From Hyphomicrobiales bacterium (GTDB lineage Bacteria > Pseudomonadota > Alphaproteobacteria > Rhizobiales > Beijerinckiaceae), in contig SEEM01000007.1 of assembly GCA_004144595.1 (NCBI GenBank), positions 38,943-102,942 on the forward strand: DNA of 64,000 nt. The letters are read 5' to 3'. The notes under the pieces were generated by a model. That model saw only the letters and a program-made list of their open reading frames with translations, did not search any database and was not told the DNA's origin. Each line of letters starts with the position of its first letter. The first letter of the stretch is position 1. A program made the position numbers and the translations under genes. Of the stretch, positions 27,685 through 35,686 are shown piece by piece.

Positions 27685-29223
27685 ATGGCAAAGCACATCA
27701 TCGTCGGCGCCGCTCTCGCAGCGGCGCTTATGCTCGGAGGGGCACACGGCGCGCTGGCCCAGCGCAAGGGCGGCGACGTCGTCATCGGCATCAGCCAGGC
27801 GCCGCCCTCGCTCGATGCGCAGATCACCTCGGCGCAGGCCTCGCGCAATGTCACGCTCCACATCTTCGAGACGCTCTATGCCCGCGACGAGAACGCCAAG
27901 CCGGTGCCGGAACTGGCAGAGGGCGTGACGGTCTCGCCCGACGGCAAGACCTATGTCTTCCCGATCCGCAAGGACGTGACCTTCCACAACGGCAAGAAGC
28001 TCGATGCGGCCGATGTCGTCGCCTCGCTGGAACGCTACCGCAAGGTTGGCGCCTCGCCGGCGCTGGTCGCTGCCATCGACACGATCAAGGCGAGCGGCGA
28101 GCACGAGGTCACGGTTACGCTGAAGCAGGCGCAATCGACCTTCCTCGACAATCTCTCTTCGCCGCGCGCCCCGATCGCGATCTACCCGGCAAGCGAAGCC
28201 GCCAAGGAAGCCGGCAAGATCGAGGTCATCGGAACCGGCCCCTACAAGTTCGTCGAGTACAAACCGGACAGCCACGTCAAACTGACGCGCTATGACGGCT
28301 ATGCGCCCAACCCGAAGGGCACAGGCCGCGACGGCTTCGCCGGCAAGAAGGAAGCCTTCCTGGATACGGTGACCTTCCGCTTCATGCCGGAAGGCGGCGC
28401 CCGCAGCGCCGCGCTCGAAGCCGGCCAGATCCAGTTCAACGAGACCGTCGACGGCCCGACCGCAAAGCGCCTGGGCACCGACAACCGCTTCACCATCCAC
28501 AAGGTGATGCCGTTTGGCCTGCAGGTGATCAAGTTCAACCAGGCGCAGGCCCCGGCCAATGACGTGAACTTCCGGCTCGCCGTCCAGGCGGCACTCGACA
28601 TGGAGGAGATCATGGCGATCTCCTATGCCGACATCTACCAGATGGACCCGAGCTGGCTTTATCCCGGCGCGGCCTTCCACTCGGCCGTCGGCAGCGACAA
28701 GTACAACAAGAACGACGTCAAGCTCGCCAAGGAGCTGCTTGCCAAGTCCTCCTACAAGGGCGGCAAGGTCACCTTCATCACCGACAACCTGCGCCCCAAT
28801 GTCGACACTGCGACGCTGGTCCAGCAGAAGCTGAAGGAGATCGGCGTCGAGGTCGATATCACCGTCGCCGACTGGCCGACCGTCTCCAAGATCGGCTTCA
28901 CGCCGACCGGCTGGACCTTCTGGACCCATGGCTTCGGCATCGAGCCCTATGAGGGGCCGGGCTCGGTGATGGCGCCCTGGGTCAACGGGCTCTCGCAGCA
29001 GGCCAAGGACCCGGAAATCGACCGCATCGCCGCCGCCTTCAACGCCGAGATGGACGAAGGCAAGCGCAAGGGCCTCTTCGACGCCTTCCAGAAGCACATG
29101 TACGACAATGCCGTGGCGATGAAGGCCGGCAATTACGGTGTCTTTCAGGCCTCGACGGCGAAGCTCAAGAACTTCAAGCCCTATCGCATCCCGCGCATGT
29201 GGGGCGTCTGGCTGGAGCCTTGA
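27685..29223 (+). CDS. ABC transporter substrate-binding protein, family 5 (oligopeptide type)
   Basis: Periplasmic receptor of 512 residues with a clear Sec signal peptide (HIIVGAALAAALMLGGAHGALA, cut before QRKGG). Family-5 landmarks are ETLYARDENAKPVPELAEG, FHNGKKLDAADVV and AVQAALDMEEIMA. Such proteins bind peptides, opines, glutathione or other amino-acid derivatives. It starts 57 bp after the deacylase gene and is followed by a repeat-filled 216-bp gap and two permease genes. No ATPase gene belongs to this operon. Confidence 0.93.
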   Translation: MAKHIIVGAALAAALMLGGAHGALAQRKGGDVVIGISQAPPSLDAQITSAQASRNVTLHIFETLYARDENAKPVPELAEGVTVSPDGKTYVFPIRKDVTFHNGKKLDAADVVASLERYRKVGASPALVAAIDTIKASGEHEVTVTLKQAQSTFLDNLSSPRAPIAIYPASEAAKEAGKIEVIGTGPYKFVEYKPDSHVKLTRYDGYAPNPKGTGRDGFAGKKEAFLDTVTFRFMPEGGARSAALEAGQIQFNETVDGPTAKRLGTDNRFTIHKVMPFGLQVIKFNQAQAPANDVNFRLAVQAALDMEEIMAISYADIYQMDPSWLYPGAAFHSAVGSDKYNKNDVKLAKELLAKSSYKGGKVTFITDNLRPNVDTATLVQQKLKEIGVEVDITVADWPTVSKIGFTPTGWTFWTHGFGIEPYEGPGSVMAPWVNGLSQQAKDPEIDRIAAAFNAEMDEGKRKGLFDAFQKHMYDNAVAMKAGNYGVFQASTAKLKNFKPYRIPRMWGVWLEP

Positions 29224-29241
29224 TGGGCTTGCGGCCTCCTC

Positions 29242-29355
29242 AGCCTTCATCCTGAGGACGCCCGCAGGACCGTCTCGAAGGAGGCTCCAGATAATTCCGG
29301 AGCCTCCTGAACCATCCTGCGAGACGCCGCGACCCGGCTCCTCAGGATAAAGGCT
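29242..29355. repeat. long imperfect inverted repeat (CATCCTGAGGA family)
   Basis: The left arm (29242-29288) starts AGCCTTCATCCTGAGGA and holds CGTCTCGAAGGAGGCTCC. The right arm (29299-29355) is its imperfect reverse complement, containing CATCCTGCGAGACG and CTCCTCAGGATAAAGGCT. The centre is a tight GGAGGCTCC/GGAGCCTCC hairpin. Elements with this TCATCCTGAGGA...CGTCTCGAAGGA wording are common between genes in Hyphomicrobiales. Here it separates the binding-protein gene from its permeases and could reduce downstream expression. Confidence 0.8.
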
Positions 29356-29370
29356 CGCACAAACGAACCT

Positions 29371-29396
29371 GGCCCGCGGTTCTTGTCCTGCGGGCC
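29371..29396 (+). terminator. hairpin before the permease genes (attenuator-like)
   Basis: GGCCCGC (29371-29377) pairs with GCGGGCC (29390-29396) across a 12-nt loop, 43 bp before the first permease start. No T run follows, so it is more likely an RNA-stability or attenuation hairpin than a full terminator. Confidence 0.4.
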
Positions 29397-29439
29397 GTCT
29401 GGCGGTGGCACCTTCCCCTTTCACGCGACGAGGAGCGGC

Positions 29440-30384
29440 ATGGGACATTTCCTGATCCGCCGGCTCGCGGGCGCCTTTCTCGTGCTCGTGCTGGTCTCGC
29501 TGATATCCTTCGCGCTGATCTGGCTGGTGCCGGGCGATCCGGCGGCGGCCTTTCTGGACGCCTCGGCGACGCCCGAGCAGGTCGCCAGGCTGCGCGGCGC
29601 GCTCGGACTCGACCTGTCGCTGCCGCAGCAGATGCTGGGCTGGTACGGCCGCATCCTCAGCGGCGATCTCGGCCAGTCGATCCTGCTCAACCGCTCGGTG
29701 ACGGCGGCTCTCGTCGAGCGCCTGCCCGTCACGCTTTCGCTGGCGGCGCTGGCGCTGGCCTTCGCCGTGTTCTTCGGCGTCGCGGCCGGGATCATTGCGG
29801 CCGTCAATCACAATCGCTGGCCCGACCAGGCCGTGATGACCACGGCGCTGCTCGGACTCTCGGTGCCGGATTTCTGGCTCGGCCTCGTCATGGTGCTGGT
29901 CTTTGCCGTCTCGCTGGGCTGGCTGCCGAGCGGCGGCTTCACGCCCTTCCTCCAGTCGCCGGCCGAATGGCTGCGCGGCATGATCCTGCCGGCCCTGACG
30001 CTGGGGCTGGTGCAGGTCGGCTTCATCGCGCGCATGGCGCGCGCCTCGATGCTGGACACGCTCTCACAGGATTATGTCCGCACCGCCGATGCCAAGGGGC
30101 TGGCCAAGCTCCGTGTCGTCCTGCGCCATGCGCTGCCGAACGCGATGATTCCGATCCTCACCGTCATCGGCATCGTCTCCGGCGCACTGCTCGGCGGCGC
30201 GGTCATCGTCGAGCAGGTTTTCTCGATCCCCGGAATCGGCCGGCTGATCGTGGGCGCCATCGCCTCGCGCGATTTTCCGGTACTCCAGGGCGGCTTGCTG
30301 TTCCTCGCGGTGGTCTATCTCGCGATCAACCTCGTCGTCGACATCCTCTATGCCGTGGTCGACCCGCGCGTGAGACTGGCCTGA
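29440..30384 (+). CDS. ABC transporter permease, DppB family
   Basis: Inner-membrane channel subunit, 314 residues, six helices. It begins with the classic MGHFLIRRLAGAFLVLVLVSLISF segment and contains the PGDPAAAFL loop. The EAA-type motif is DYVRTADAKGLAKLRVVLRHALPNAM, and the C-terminal GGAVIVEQVFSIPGIGRL is typical of DppB. The start has AGGAG 5 nt upstream. It overlaps the next permease by one base (TGATG). Confidence 0.95.
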   Translation: MGHFLIRRLAGAFLVLVLVSLISFALIWLVPGDPAAAFLDASATPEQVARLRGALGLDLSLPQQMLGWYGRILSGDLGQSILLNRSVTAALVERLPVTLSLAALALAFAVFFGVAAGIIAAVNHNRWPDQAVMTTALLGLSVPDFWLGLVMVLVFAVSLGWLPSGGFTPFLQSPAEWLRGMILPALTLGLVQVGFIARMARASMLDTLSQDYVRTADAKGLAKLRVVLRHALPNAMIPILTVIGIVSGALLGGAVIVEQVFSIPGIGRLIVGAIASRDFPVLQGGLLFLAVVYLAINLVVDILYAVVDPRVRLA

Positions 30385-31232
30385 TGAAGGGCACGCCACT
30401 CGTCGGCCGCGCCTTATGGGGGCGCCTCTTGCGCAACCGCTCCTTCGTGATCGGGGCCTTGCTGGTGCTCGTCATGGTCGCGGTCGCGGTCTCCGCAGAC
30501 TGGCTCACGCCTTTCGACCCGCTCAAGAGCAATGTCCGCGCGCGGCTCGCCACGCCAAGCGCCGTCCACTGGTTCGGTACCGACCATTTCGGCCGCGACA
30601 TCCTGTCTCGCGTGATGATCGGCGCCCGCATCTCGCTCGCGATCGGCGCCCTCACGGCGCTTCTGGCCGGGATCGCGGGCACGCTGAGCGGTGCCATCGC
30701 CGGCTATTTCTACCATCTCGACCAGCCGATCATGCGGATCATGGACGCGCTGATGGCTTTTCCCTCGATCGTGCTCGCCATGGTCGTCTCGGCGGTGCTG
30801 GGCGCTTCGCTGACCAATGTCGTGATCGCGCTCGCCATAGCCACGATGCCGCACACGGCCCGTATCGTGCGCGCCTCGGTGCTTCTCGAAAAGGAGCAGG
30901 AATACGTTTCCGCCGCCCGCTCGATTGGCGCCGGCGAGATGACGATCCTGTTCAAGCATGTGCTGCGCAACGTCGCTGGCCCGCTGATCGTGCGCCTGAC
31001 CTATGTCTTCGCCATTGCGGTGCTGGCGGAGGCGGCGCTCTCATTCGTCGGTGCCGGCCCGCCGCCGCCGGCCGCCTCCTTCGGCTCGATCATCGCCCAG
31101 GGGCGAGACTTCATGCGCGAGGCGCCCTGGATCACGGTGTTTCCGGGCGTCGCGATCATCATCTGCGTCCTCGGCCTCAACCTGCTCGGCGACGGCCTGC
31201 GCGACGTGCTCGACCCCCGCCTCAAGTTCTGA
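30384..31232 (+). CDS. ABC transporter permease, DppC family
   Basis: Second channel subunit, 282 residues. It has the DppC N-terminal helix (LLVLVMVAVAVSADWL) and the WFGTDHFGRDILSRVMIGARISL motif. The EAA loop is EYVSAARSIGAGEMTILFKHVLRNV, and the ending GDGLRDVLDPRLKF is characteristic of the family. ATG 30384 overlaps the preceding stop (TGATG). The 266-bp repeat element starts 4 bp after its stop, so any downstream ATPase gene that once existed is not here. Confidence 0.95.
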   Translation: MKGTPLVGRALWGRLLRNRSFVIGALLVLVMVAVAVSADWLTPFDPLKSNVRARLATPSAVHWFGTDHFGRDILSRVMIGARISLAIGALTALLAGIAGTLSGAIAGYFYHLDQPIMRIMDALMAFPSIVLAMVVSAVLGASLTNVVIALAIATMPHTARIVRASVLLEKEQEYVSAARSIGAGEMTILFKHVLRNVAGPLIVRLTYVFAIAVLAEAALSFVGAGPPPPAASFGSIIAQGRDFMREAPWITVFPGVAIIICVLGLNLLGDGLRDVLDPRLKF

Positions 31233-31236
31233 CCCT

Positions 31237-31502
31237 TAGAGGCTGCTAGTGACCATGGGAGGGATTTGATGAGGTCAAAACCGCAGAGATGGGAGGAGCA
31301 TCGCGCCGCCGATACCGCTGGTATCGGCAAGCGGTGCGACGCTGCAGCTCTGCGGTTTTCACCTCACCCGGAGGGCGCGGCGCTTTTGTGCGACCGCCGT
31401 GTCGTCCTTCGTAGCAAACCGGACGGTTTGCGTCCTCGAACTCCTTGCATTCGCGCAAAATCGCCAGCGTCAAATCCGTCCCATGGTCACTAACAGCCTC
31501 TA
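31237..31502. mobile_element. 266-bp non-coding element with 33-bp terminal inverted repeats (MITE-like)
   Basis: The ends (31237-31269 and 31470-31502) are 33-bp inverted repeats matching at 31 of 33 positions, each beginning TAGAGGCTG. Inside are a second inverted pair (31271-31288 with 31348-31365, 17 of 18 matching, core AAAACCGCAGAG), a GATACC/GGTATC hairpin (31311-31325) and a CAAACC/GGTTTG hairpin (31415-31430). It has no transposase or credible ORF. The outermost bases are TA at both ends, as would result from insertion at a TA target (IS630/mariner-like), which is an inference. It sits between dppC-like and mlrC-like genes and its right end abuts the GGAG of the next gene. Confidence 0.75.
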
Positions 31503-31513
31503 GGAGCCGCACG

Positions 31514-33001
31514 ATGAAGCGCATCCTGATCGCCGACTGCAAGCAGGAGATCTCCTCCTTCAACCCGCTGCCCTCGCATTACGAGAACTTTCTGATCCAC
31601 CATGGCGACGGTCTTTACGTTCAGCGTGGCCAGAACCAGGAACTCGGCGGGGCGCTCGCGGTCTTCGAGGCCAGGCCCGATATAGAGATCGTGCCGACGG
31701 TCTGCGCGCGTTCCGGCAGCGCCGGCCCGCTCTCGGCAGACGGTTGGAAGAAGCTTTCCGCGGAAATCCTCACTGCCATCTTCGCGAAGCTCGACCGTAT
31801 CGACGGCATCTATGTCTCGCTGCATGGCGCGATGGGCGCCGATGGCGAGCTCGATCCCGAAGGCTACCTGCTGGAGAAGCTGCGCGAGCGCGTCGGGCCT
31901 GACATGCCGATCGTGATCTCGCTCGACCTGCACGGCATCCTGACCGACCGCATGCTGCGCAATGTCGACGGCTTCGCGATCTACTGGACCTATCCCCATG
32001 TCGATTTCGCCGATACCGGCCGCCGCGCTGCCGAACTCCTGCTGAAGCTGATGGCTGGCGGCATCCGGCCCGTCGCCGCCCGCGTCGTCATTCCCGCCTT
32101 GGTGCGCGGCGACGAACTCATCACCAAGACCGGCTGCTATGGCGAGTTGCTCGCCGAATGCCGCCGGCTCGAGGAGGAGGGGCGGGCGCTCGCGGCCGGC
32201 ATCATGATAGGCAACCCCTTTACCGACGTGCCCGAACTCTGCTCGCAGGTGCTGATCCTGACCGACGGCGACAAGGCGACCGCCGAGCGCGAGGCGATCC
32301 GGCTTGCCGAAGAATTCTGGCCGTTGCGCTTCCGCATGCAGGGCAAGCTCGTCCCGCTGGATCGCGCCATCGCCCAGGCCCGCAGCATCGACGGCCCCGT
32401 GATCTTCACCGATGCCGCGGACGCGACCTCGTCCGGAGCCTCCGGCGACAGCAACCTGATCCTCGCCGCCCTGCGCAAGGCCGGCTACGGCAAGCGCGTG
32501 CTGGCCCAGATCGTCGATGCGCCGGCCGCCGCCGCCGCCCATAAGGCCGGCGTGGGCACTACGGTCGAGGTCGCGCTCGGCGGCTCGATCGACCCCGCGC
32601 GTTTCCCGCCGATGCAGGTAACAGCCAAGGTCAAATTGCTCTCCGATGGTGAAGCCGCGCTGGAGACGATGAAGGCGCCCCTCAGCGCCGGCCCGACCGC
32701 GGTGCTGACCTGGGACAATGTCACGGTCGTGGTGATGAGCCGTTCCGTCAGCCTGTTCGACCGCGCGATGTATTACGCCAACGGCATCGATCCGACCGAC
32801 TTCGATCTGATTGTGGTGAAGTCGCCGCACACCGAATTCCATATGTTCGACCAGTGGTGCGCGCGGAACTTCAACATCGACGCGCCTGGTGCGACCTCCG
32901 CCAACCTGAAAAGCCTTGGCCACACCATCTGCGCCCGGCCGATCTATCCGCTCGACGAGGGCGTGACCTTCACGCCCCGCGCCACGATCTACGAACTGTG
33001 A
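31514..33001 (+). CDS. M81-family metallopeptidase, MlrC (microcystinase C)-like
   Basis: 495-residue protein of the MlrC/DUF1485 family, named for the microcystin-degradation enzyme but widespread next to ABC importers and often of unknown substrate. Motifs include ILIADCKQEISSFNP, YVSLHGAMGADGELDPEG and the metal-site IVISLDLHGILTDRM. DATSSGASGDSNLILAAL and KSPHTEFHMFDQ are also present. The start ATG 31514 has AGGAG 7 nt upstream, immediately beyond the MITE-like element. It ends 2 bp before the following enolase-family gene, so the pair is co-transcribed. It probably cleaves an amide or peptide-like imported compound. Confidence 0.88.
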   Translation: MKRILIADCKQEISSFNPLPSHYENFLIHHGDGLYVQRGQNQELGGALAVFEARPDIEIVPTVCARSGSAGPLSADGWKKLSAEILTAIFAKLDRIDGIYVSLHGAMGADGELDPEGYLLEKLRERVGPDMPIVISLDLHGILTDRMLRNVDGFAIYWTYPHVDFADTGRRAAELLLKLMAGGIRPVAARVVIPALVRGDELITKTGCYGELLAECRRLEEEGRALAAGIMIGNPFTDVPELCSQVLILTDGDKATAEREAIRLAEEFWPLRFRMQGKLVPLDRAIAQARSIDGPVIFTDAADATSSGASGDSNLILAALRKAGYGKRVLAQIVDAPAAAAAHKAGVGTTVEVALGGSIDPARFPPMQVTAKVKLLSDGEAALETMKAPLSAGPTAVLTWDNVTVVVMSRSVSLFDRAMYYANGIDPTDFDLIVVKSPHTEFHMFDQWCARNFNIDAPGATSANLKSLGHTICARPIYPLDEGVTFTPRATIYEL

Positions 33002-33003
33002 GG

Positions 33004-34191
33004 ATGAAGCCCGTGCCAAGGATCGAGGCCGTCGATTTCTTCTATCTCGCCATGCCGGTCGTCACCGACGAGGCCGATGGCAGCCAGGATGCCCTGCTGG
33101 TCAGGGTCGCCGCCGGCGGCCATGTCGGCTGGGGCGAATGCGAGGCGGCGCCGCTGCCCTCCATCGCCGCCTTCATCTGCCCGATGTCGCACGGCGTCTG
33201 CCGGCCGGTCGCCGATTCCGTCCTCGGCCAGATGCTGGAAAGCCCTGAGGACATCGCCCGCATCGCCGCGGCCGTCTCCTATAACTCGATGGACCTGCTG
33301 CAGGCGCCTCATACCTTTTCAGGCGTCGAGATGGCGCTCTGGGACATCCTCGGCAAGATGCGCTCCGAGCCGGTCTGGCGCCTGCTCGGCTACGCGAAAA
33401 GCCATGCCAAGACGCCCTATGCCTCCGTGCTGTTCGGCGACACCGCGCAGGAAACCCTCGAGCGCGCCCGCGATGCTCGCAAGCGCAGCTTCCGCGCCGC
33501 CAAATTCGGCTGGGGGCCGATTGGGCGCGGCAGCGTCGAGGCCGATTCCGAGCATTTCGTCGCGGCCCGCGAGGGGCTTGGTCAGGACGGCATACTGCTG
33601 GTCGACACCGGCCAGATCTTCATCGAGGATGTCGAGCGCGCCGCCGCGCGTCTGCCCGCGATGGAAAAGGCGAATGTGCTCTGGTTCGAGGAGCCCTTCC
33701 ACGCCAGTGCGCTCGAAGCCTACGGCGCGCTCGCCAAGCGCAGCCCCAAGGTGCGGCTGGCGGGCGGGGAGGGCGCCCATAACGAGTCGATGGCGCGGCA
33801 GCTCATCGACTATGGCGGCATCGGTTATGTCCAGATCGATTGCGGCCGGATCGGCGGCATTGGCCCGTCCAAGGCCGTGGCCGACTACGCGGTCGCGAAG
33901 GGCGTGACCTTCGTCAACCACACCTTCACCTCGCATCTCGCCCTCTCGGCCTCGCTCCAGCCCTATGCTGGCCTGGCCGATCACGAGATCTGCGAATACC
34001 CGGCCATGCCGAAGCCGCTCGCCACGGCAATCTCCGCCAATCATCTGGAGCGTGACGCGAACGGGCAGGTCGCGGCCCCCGACGTGCCGGGCCTCGGCAT
34101 CGAGGTCGCAACCACGGCATTGCGCGGCTATCTGCAGGAGGTCGAGATCACGGTCGGCGGCAAGCGGCTCTACAGCACGCCGAGCCTTTGA
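33004..34191 (+). CDS. enolase-superfamily (mandelate racemase subgroup) enzyme, second paralogue
   Basis: 395-residue member of the mandelate racemase group. The capping domain (RIEAVDFFYLAMP, VGWGECEAAPLPS) and barrel show Lys in AKFGWGPIG, metal acids in LLVDTGQIF, LWFEEPF and AGGEGAHNE. QIDCGRIGGIG and the His-containing VNHTFTSH follow. The K-x-G-W-G-P-x-G-R motif is shared with the gene at 24569. ATG 33004 is 3 bp after the MlrC-like stop. It is the last gene of the deacylase/importer operon. The substrate is not deducible from sequence. Confidence 0.9.
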   Translation: MKPVPRIEAVDFFYLAMPVVTDEADGSQDALLVRVAAGGHVGWGECEAAPLPSIAAFICPMSHGVCRPVADSVLGQMLESPEDIARIAAAVSYNSMDLLQAPHTFSGVEMALWDILGKMRSEPVWRLLGYAKSHAKTPYASVLFGDTAQETLERARDARKRSFRAAKFGWGPIGRGSVEADSEHFVAAREGLGQDGILLVDTGQIFIEDVERAAARLPAMEKANVLWFEEPFHASALEAYGALAKRSPKVRLAGGEGAHNESMARQLIDYGGIGYVQIDCGRIGGIGPSKAVADYAVAKGVTFVNHTFTSHLALSASLQPYAGLADHEICEYPAMPKPLATAISANHLERDANGQVAAPDVPGLGIEVATTALRGYLQEVEITVGGKRLYSTPSL

Positions 34192-34239
34192 GCTGATGCC
34201 CGCTTGACGCAGCGCCGCACCCTTATAGGGTGGGCGCCG

Positions 34240-34425
34240 ATCGAGGTTCTCCGGGTTGCTCCCGGAGCTAAGAGGGAATTCGGTGAGGCGCTAGCGCCAA
34301 AGCCGAGGCTGCCCCCGCAACTGTAAGCGGCGAGCTCTCCGTCCATCGTCCACTGGCGCTCAAGGCGCCGGGAAGGCCGGGCGGAACAGGCATCGACCCG
34401 CGAGCCAGGAGACCTGCCCCGGTCG
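34240..34425 (+). promoter_or_regulatory. cobalamin (AdoCbl) riboswitch
   Basis: This RNA leader contains the conserved cobalamin-riboswitch blocks in order. They are the entry stem near GGTTCTCCGGGTTG, AAGAGGGAATTCGGTG, GCCGAGGCTGCCCCCGCAAC-TGTAAGCGG, CACTGG, GGGAAGGCCGGGCGGAA, and the B12 box AGCCAGGAGACCTGCC (34403-34418). It precedes a BtuFCD-like importer, so vitamin B12 would repress uptake genes. Boundaries are by eye and may shift by 10-15 nt. Confidence 0.95.
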
Positions 34426-34585
34426 TCGAAGACGTCTTTCGGACGGGGTGTTCCGGAGCTGTGTGTCGATGGCGACCCTCGCGGCCGGCCCTCCGTCTCA
34501 CATGCCCGCGATTCCCCGGCCGTCATCTCGGGGAGCGATGAAGTCCATGTTTACGAAGACCAATACACAGGCCGCTCGCGGCGGC

Positions 34586-34637
34586 TTGACGAGCGCCTGC
34601 CGCGCCCTCTATCAGAAATGCAACATTGTTACATTTC
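34586..34637 (+). promoter_or_regulatory. promoter with Zur-box-like operator
   Basis: TTGACG (34586-34591) and TATCAG (34610-34615), 18 bp apart, are followed by a 23-bp palindrome (34615-34637). Its arms are GAAATG and CATTTC around CAACATTGTTA, symmetrical at all but one base pair and the centre. The arm sequence and 23-bp length match the Zur consensus (GAAATGTTATA...ACATTTC). The site lies between the riboswitch and the binding-protein start at 34640, implying a second, zinc-responsive input. Zur binding itself is inferred. Confidence 0.6.
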
Positions 34638-34639
34638 GG

Positions 34640-35686
34640 ATGGCCTCGATGCCGGCTGCGCGCCCGTTTAACACCTTGCTTCGCCTGTCAGCCGCCGCAC
34701 TCTTAGGGGTTCTCGCCGTCGGCACAGCCTCTGCCGCGCCGACCAAATATCCGCTGACGCTGGAAAACTGCCGCGAGACCATCACCTTCAACGCGGCGCC
34801 CAAGCGCGTCGTCGCGATCGGCCAGACCCAGACGGAAATCCTCTATGCGCTCGGCCTCGGCGACCGGGTCGTCGGCACGGCGGTCTGGTTCTCGCCGGTG
34901 GCCAAGCCCTATGACGCCGTCAACGCCAAGGTGAAGCGCCTCGCCGACAACGATCCGAGCTTCGAAGCCGTGCTGGCACAGGAGCCCGATCTCGTCACCG
35001 CGATGTTCGAATGGCATGTCGGGCCCAACGGCATCGTCGGCAAGCGCGACCAGTTCGCCAAGGTGAAGGTCCCGACCTACGTCTCGCCGACCGACTGCGT
35101 CGGCAAGGACAATTCCGGTGCCGGCGACGGCGTGCGCATGCAGATGTTCACGATGGAGCTGGTCTATCGCAACATTCGCGAATTCGGCGCGATTTTCGAC
35201 GTCGCCGACCGGGCCGAGACGCTCGTCGCCGAGCTCAAGGCGCGCGAGGACAAGGCGGTCGAGCAGGTCGCCAAGCTGAAGGCGCAGGATGTGCCGGTCG
35301 TCGTCTGGTTCTCCAGCAAGGACATCAAGGGCGACGGCTTCATGGCCGGCAGGAACGGCGTGCCCGCCTATATCCTGTCCAAGCTCGGCGCCCGCAACAT
35401 CATTGCGACCAACGAGGAATGGCCGCTGGTCGGCTGGGAGAGCATCGCCGCCGCCAACCCGGCCGTGATCGTCACCGTGAAGATGGATCGCCGCCGCTTT
35501 CCGGCCGACGATATCGACAAAAAACTGGACTTCCTGAAGACCGACCCGGTCGCCAGCAAGCTGGACGCCGTGAAGAACGGCCGCATCGTCATCATGGATG
35601 TCGGGGCGACCCGCGCCGGTCTCGACACGATCGACGGCATCGAGACGCTCGCCAAGGCGATTGCCGGCTTCGAGCTCTCGCGTTGA
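34640..35686 (+). CDS. ABC transporter substrate-binding protein, BtuF/FecB-like (corrinoid or metal-chelate)
   Basis: Periplasmic receptor of 348 residues from ATG 34640. A Sec signal (FNTLLRLSAAALLGVLAVGTASA) is followed by the class III binding-protein core: KRVVAIGQTQTEILYALGLGDRVVG, DNDPSFEAVLAQEPDLV and GNGRIVIMDVGATR-type segments. ATG 34538 has a better ribosome site (GGGGAG), but it adds 34 residues before the signal peptide and its N terminus overlies the promoter/operator. Which start is used may depend on which promoter is active. The cobalamin riboswitch favours corrinoid uptake, while the Zur-like site leaves room for a zinc- or cobalt-related ligand. The stop overlaps the permease start. 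Confidence 0.88.
   Translation: MASMPAARPFNTLLRLSAAALLGVLAVGTASAAPTKYPLTLENCRETITFNAAPKRVVAIGQTQTEILYALGLGDRVVGTAVWFSPVAKPYDAVNAKVKRLADNDPSFEAVLAQEPDLVTAMFEWHVGPNGIVGKRDQFAKVKVPTYVSPTDCVGKDNSGAGDGVRMQMFTMELVYRNIREFGAIFDVADRAETLVAELKAREDKAVEQVAKLKAQDVPVVVWFSSKDIKGDGFMAGRNGVPAYILSKLGARNIIATNEEWPLVGWESIAAANPAVIVTVKMDRRRFPADDIDKKLDFLKTDPVASKLDAVKNGRIVIMDVGATRAGLDTIDGIETLAKAIAGFELSR

Noticed and set aside
31311..31325. CRISPR-like repeats near 31.3 kb
   Set aside because: The repeats are inverted pairs of different sequence, not equal direct repeats with spacers, and no cas gene is present.
34204..34229. A sigma-70 promoter before the cobalamin riboswitch (TTGACG and TATAGG)
   Set aside because: The hexamers are only about 14 bp apart, too close for a standard promoter, so it is not listed as a feature.
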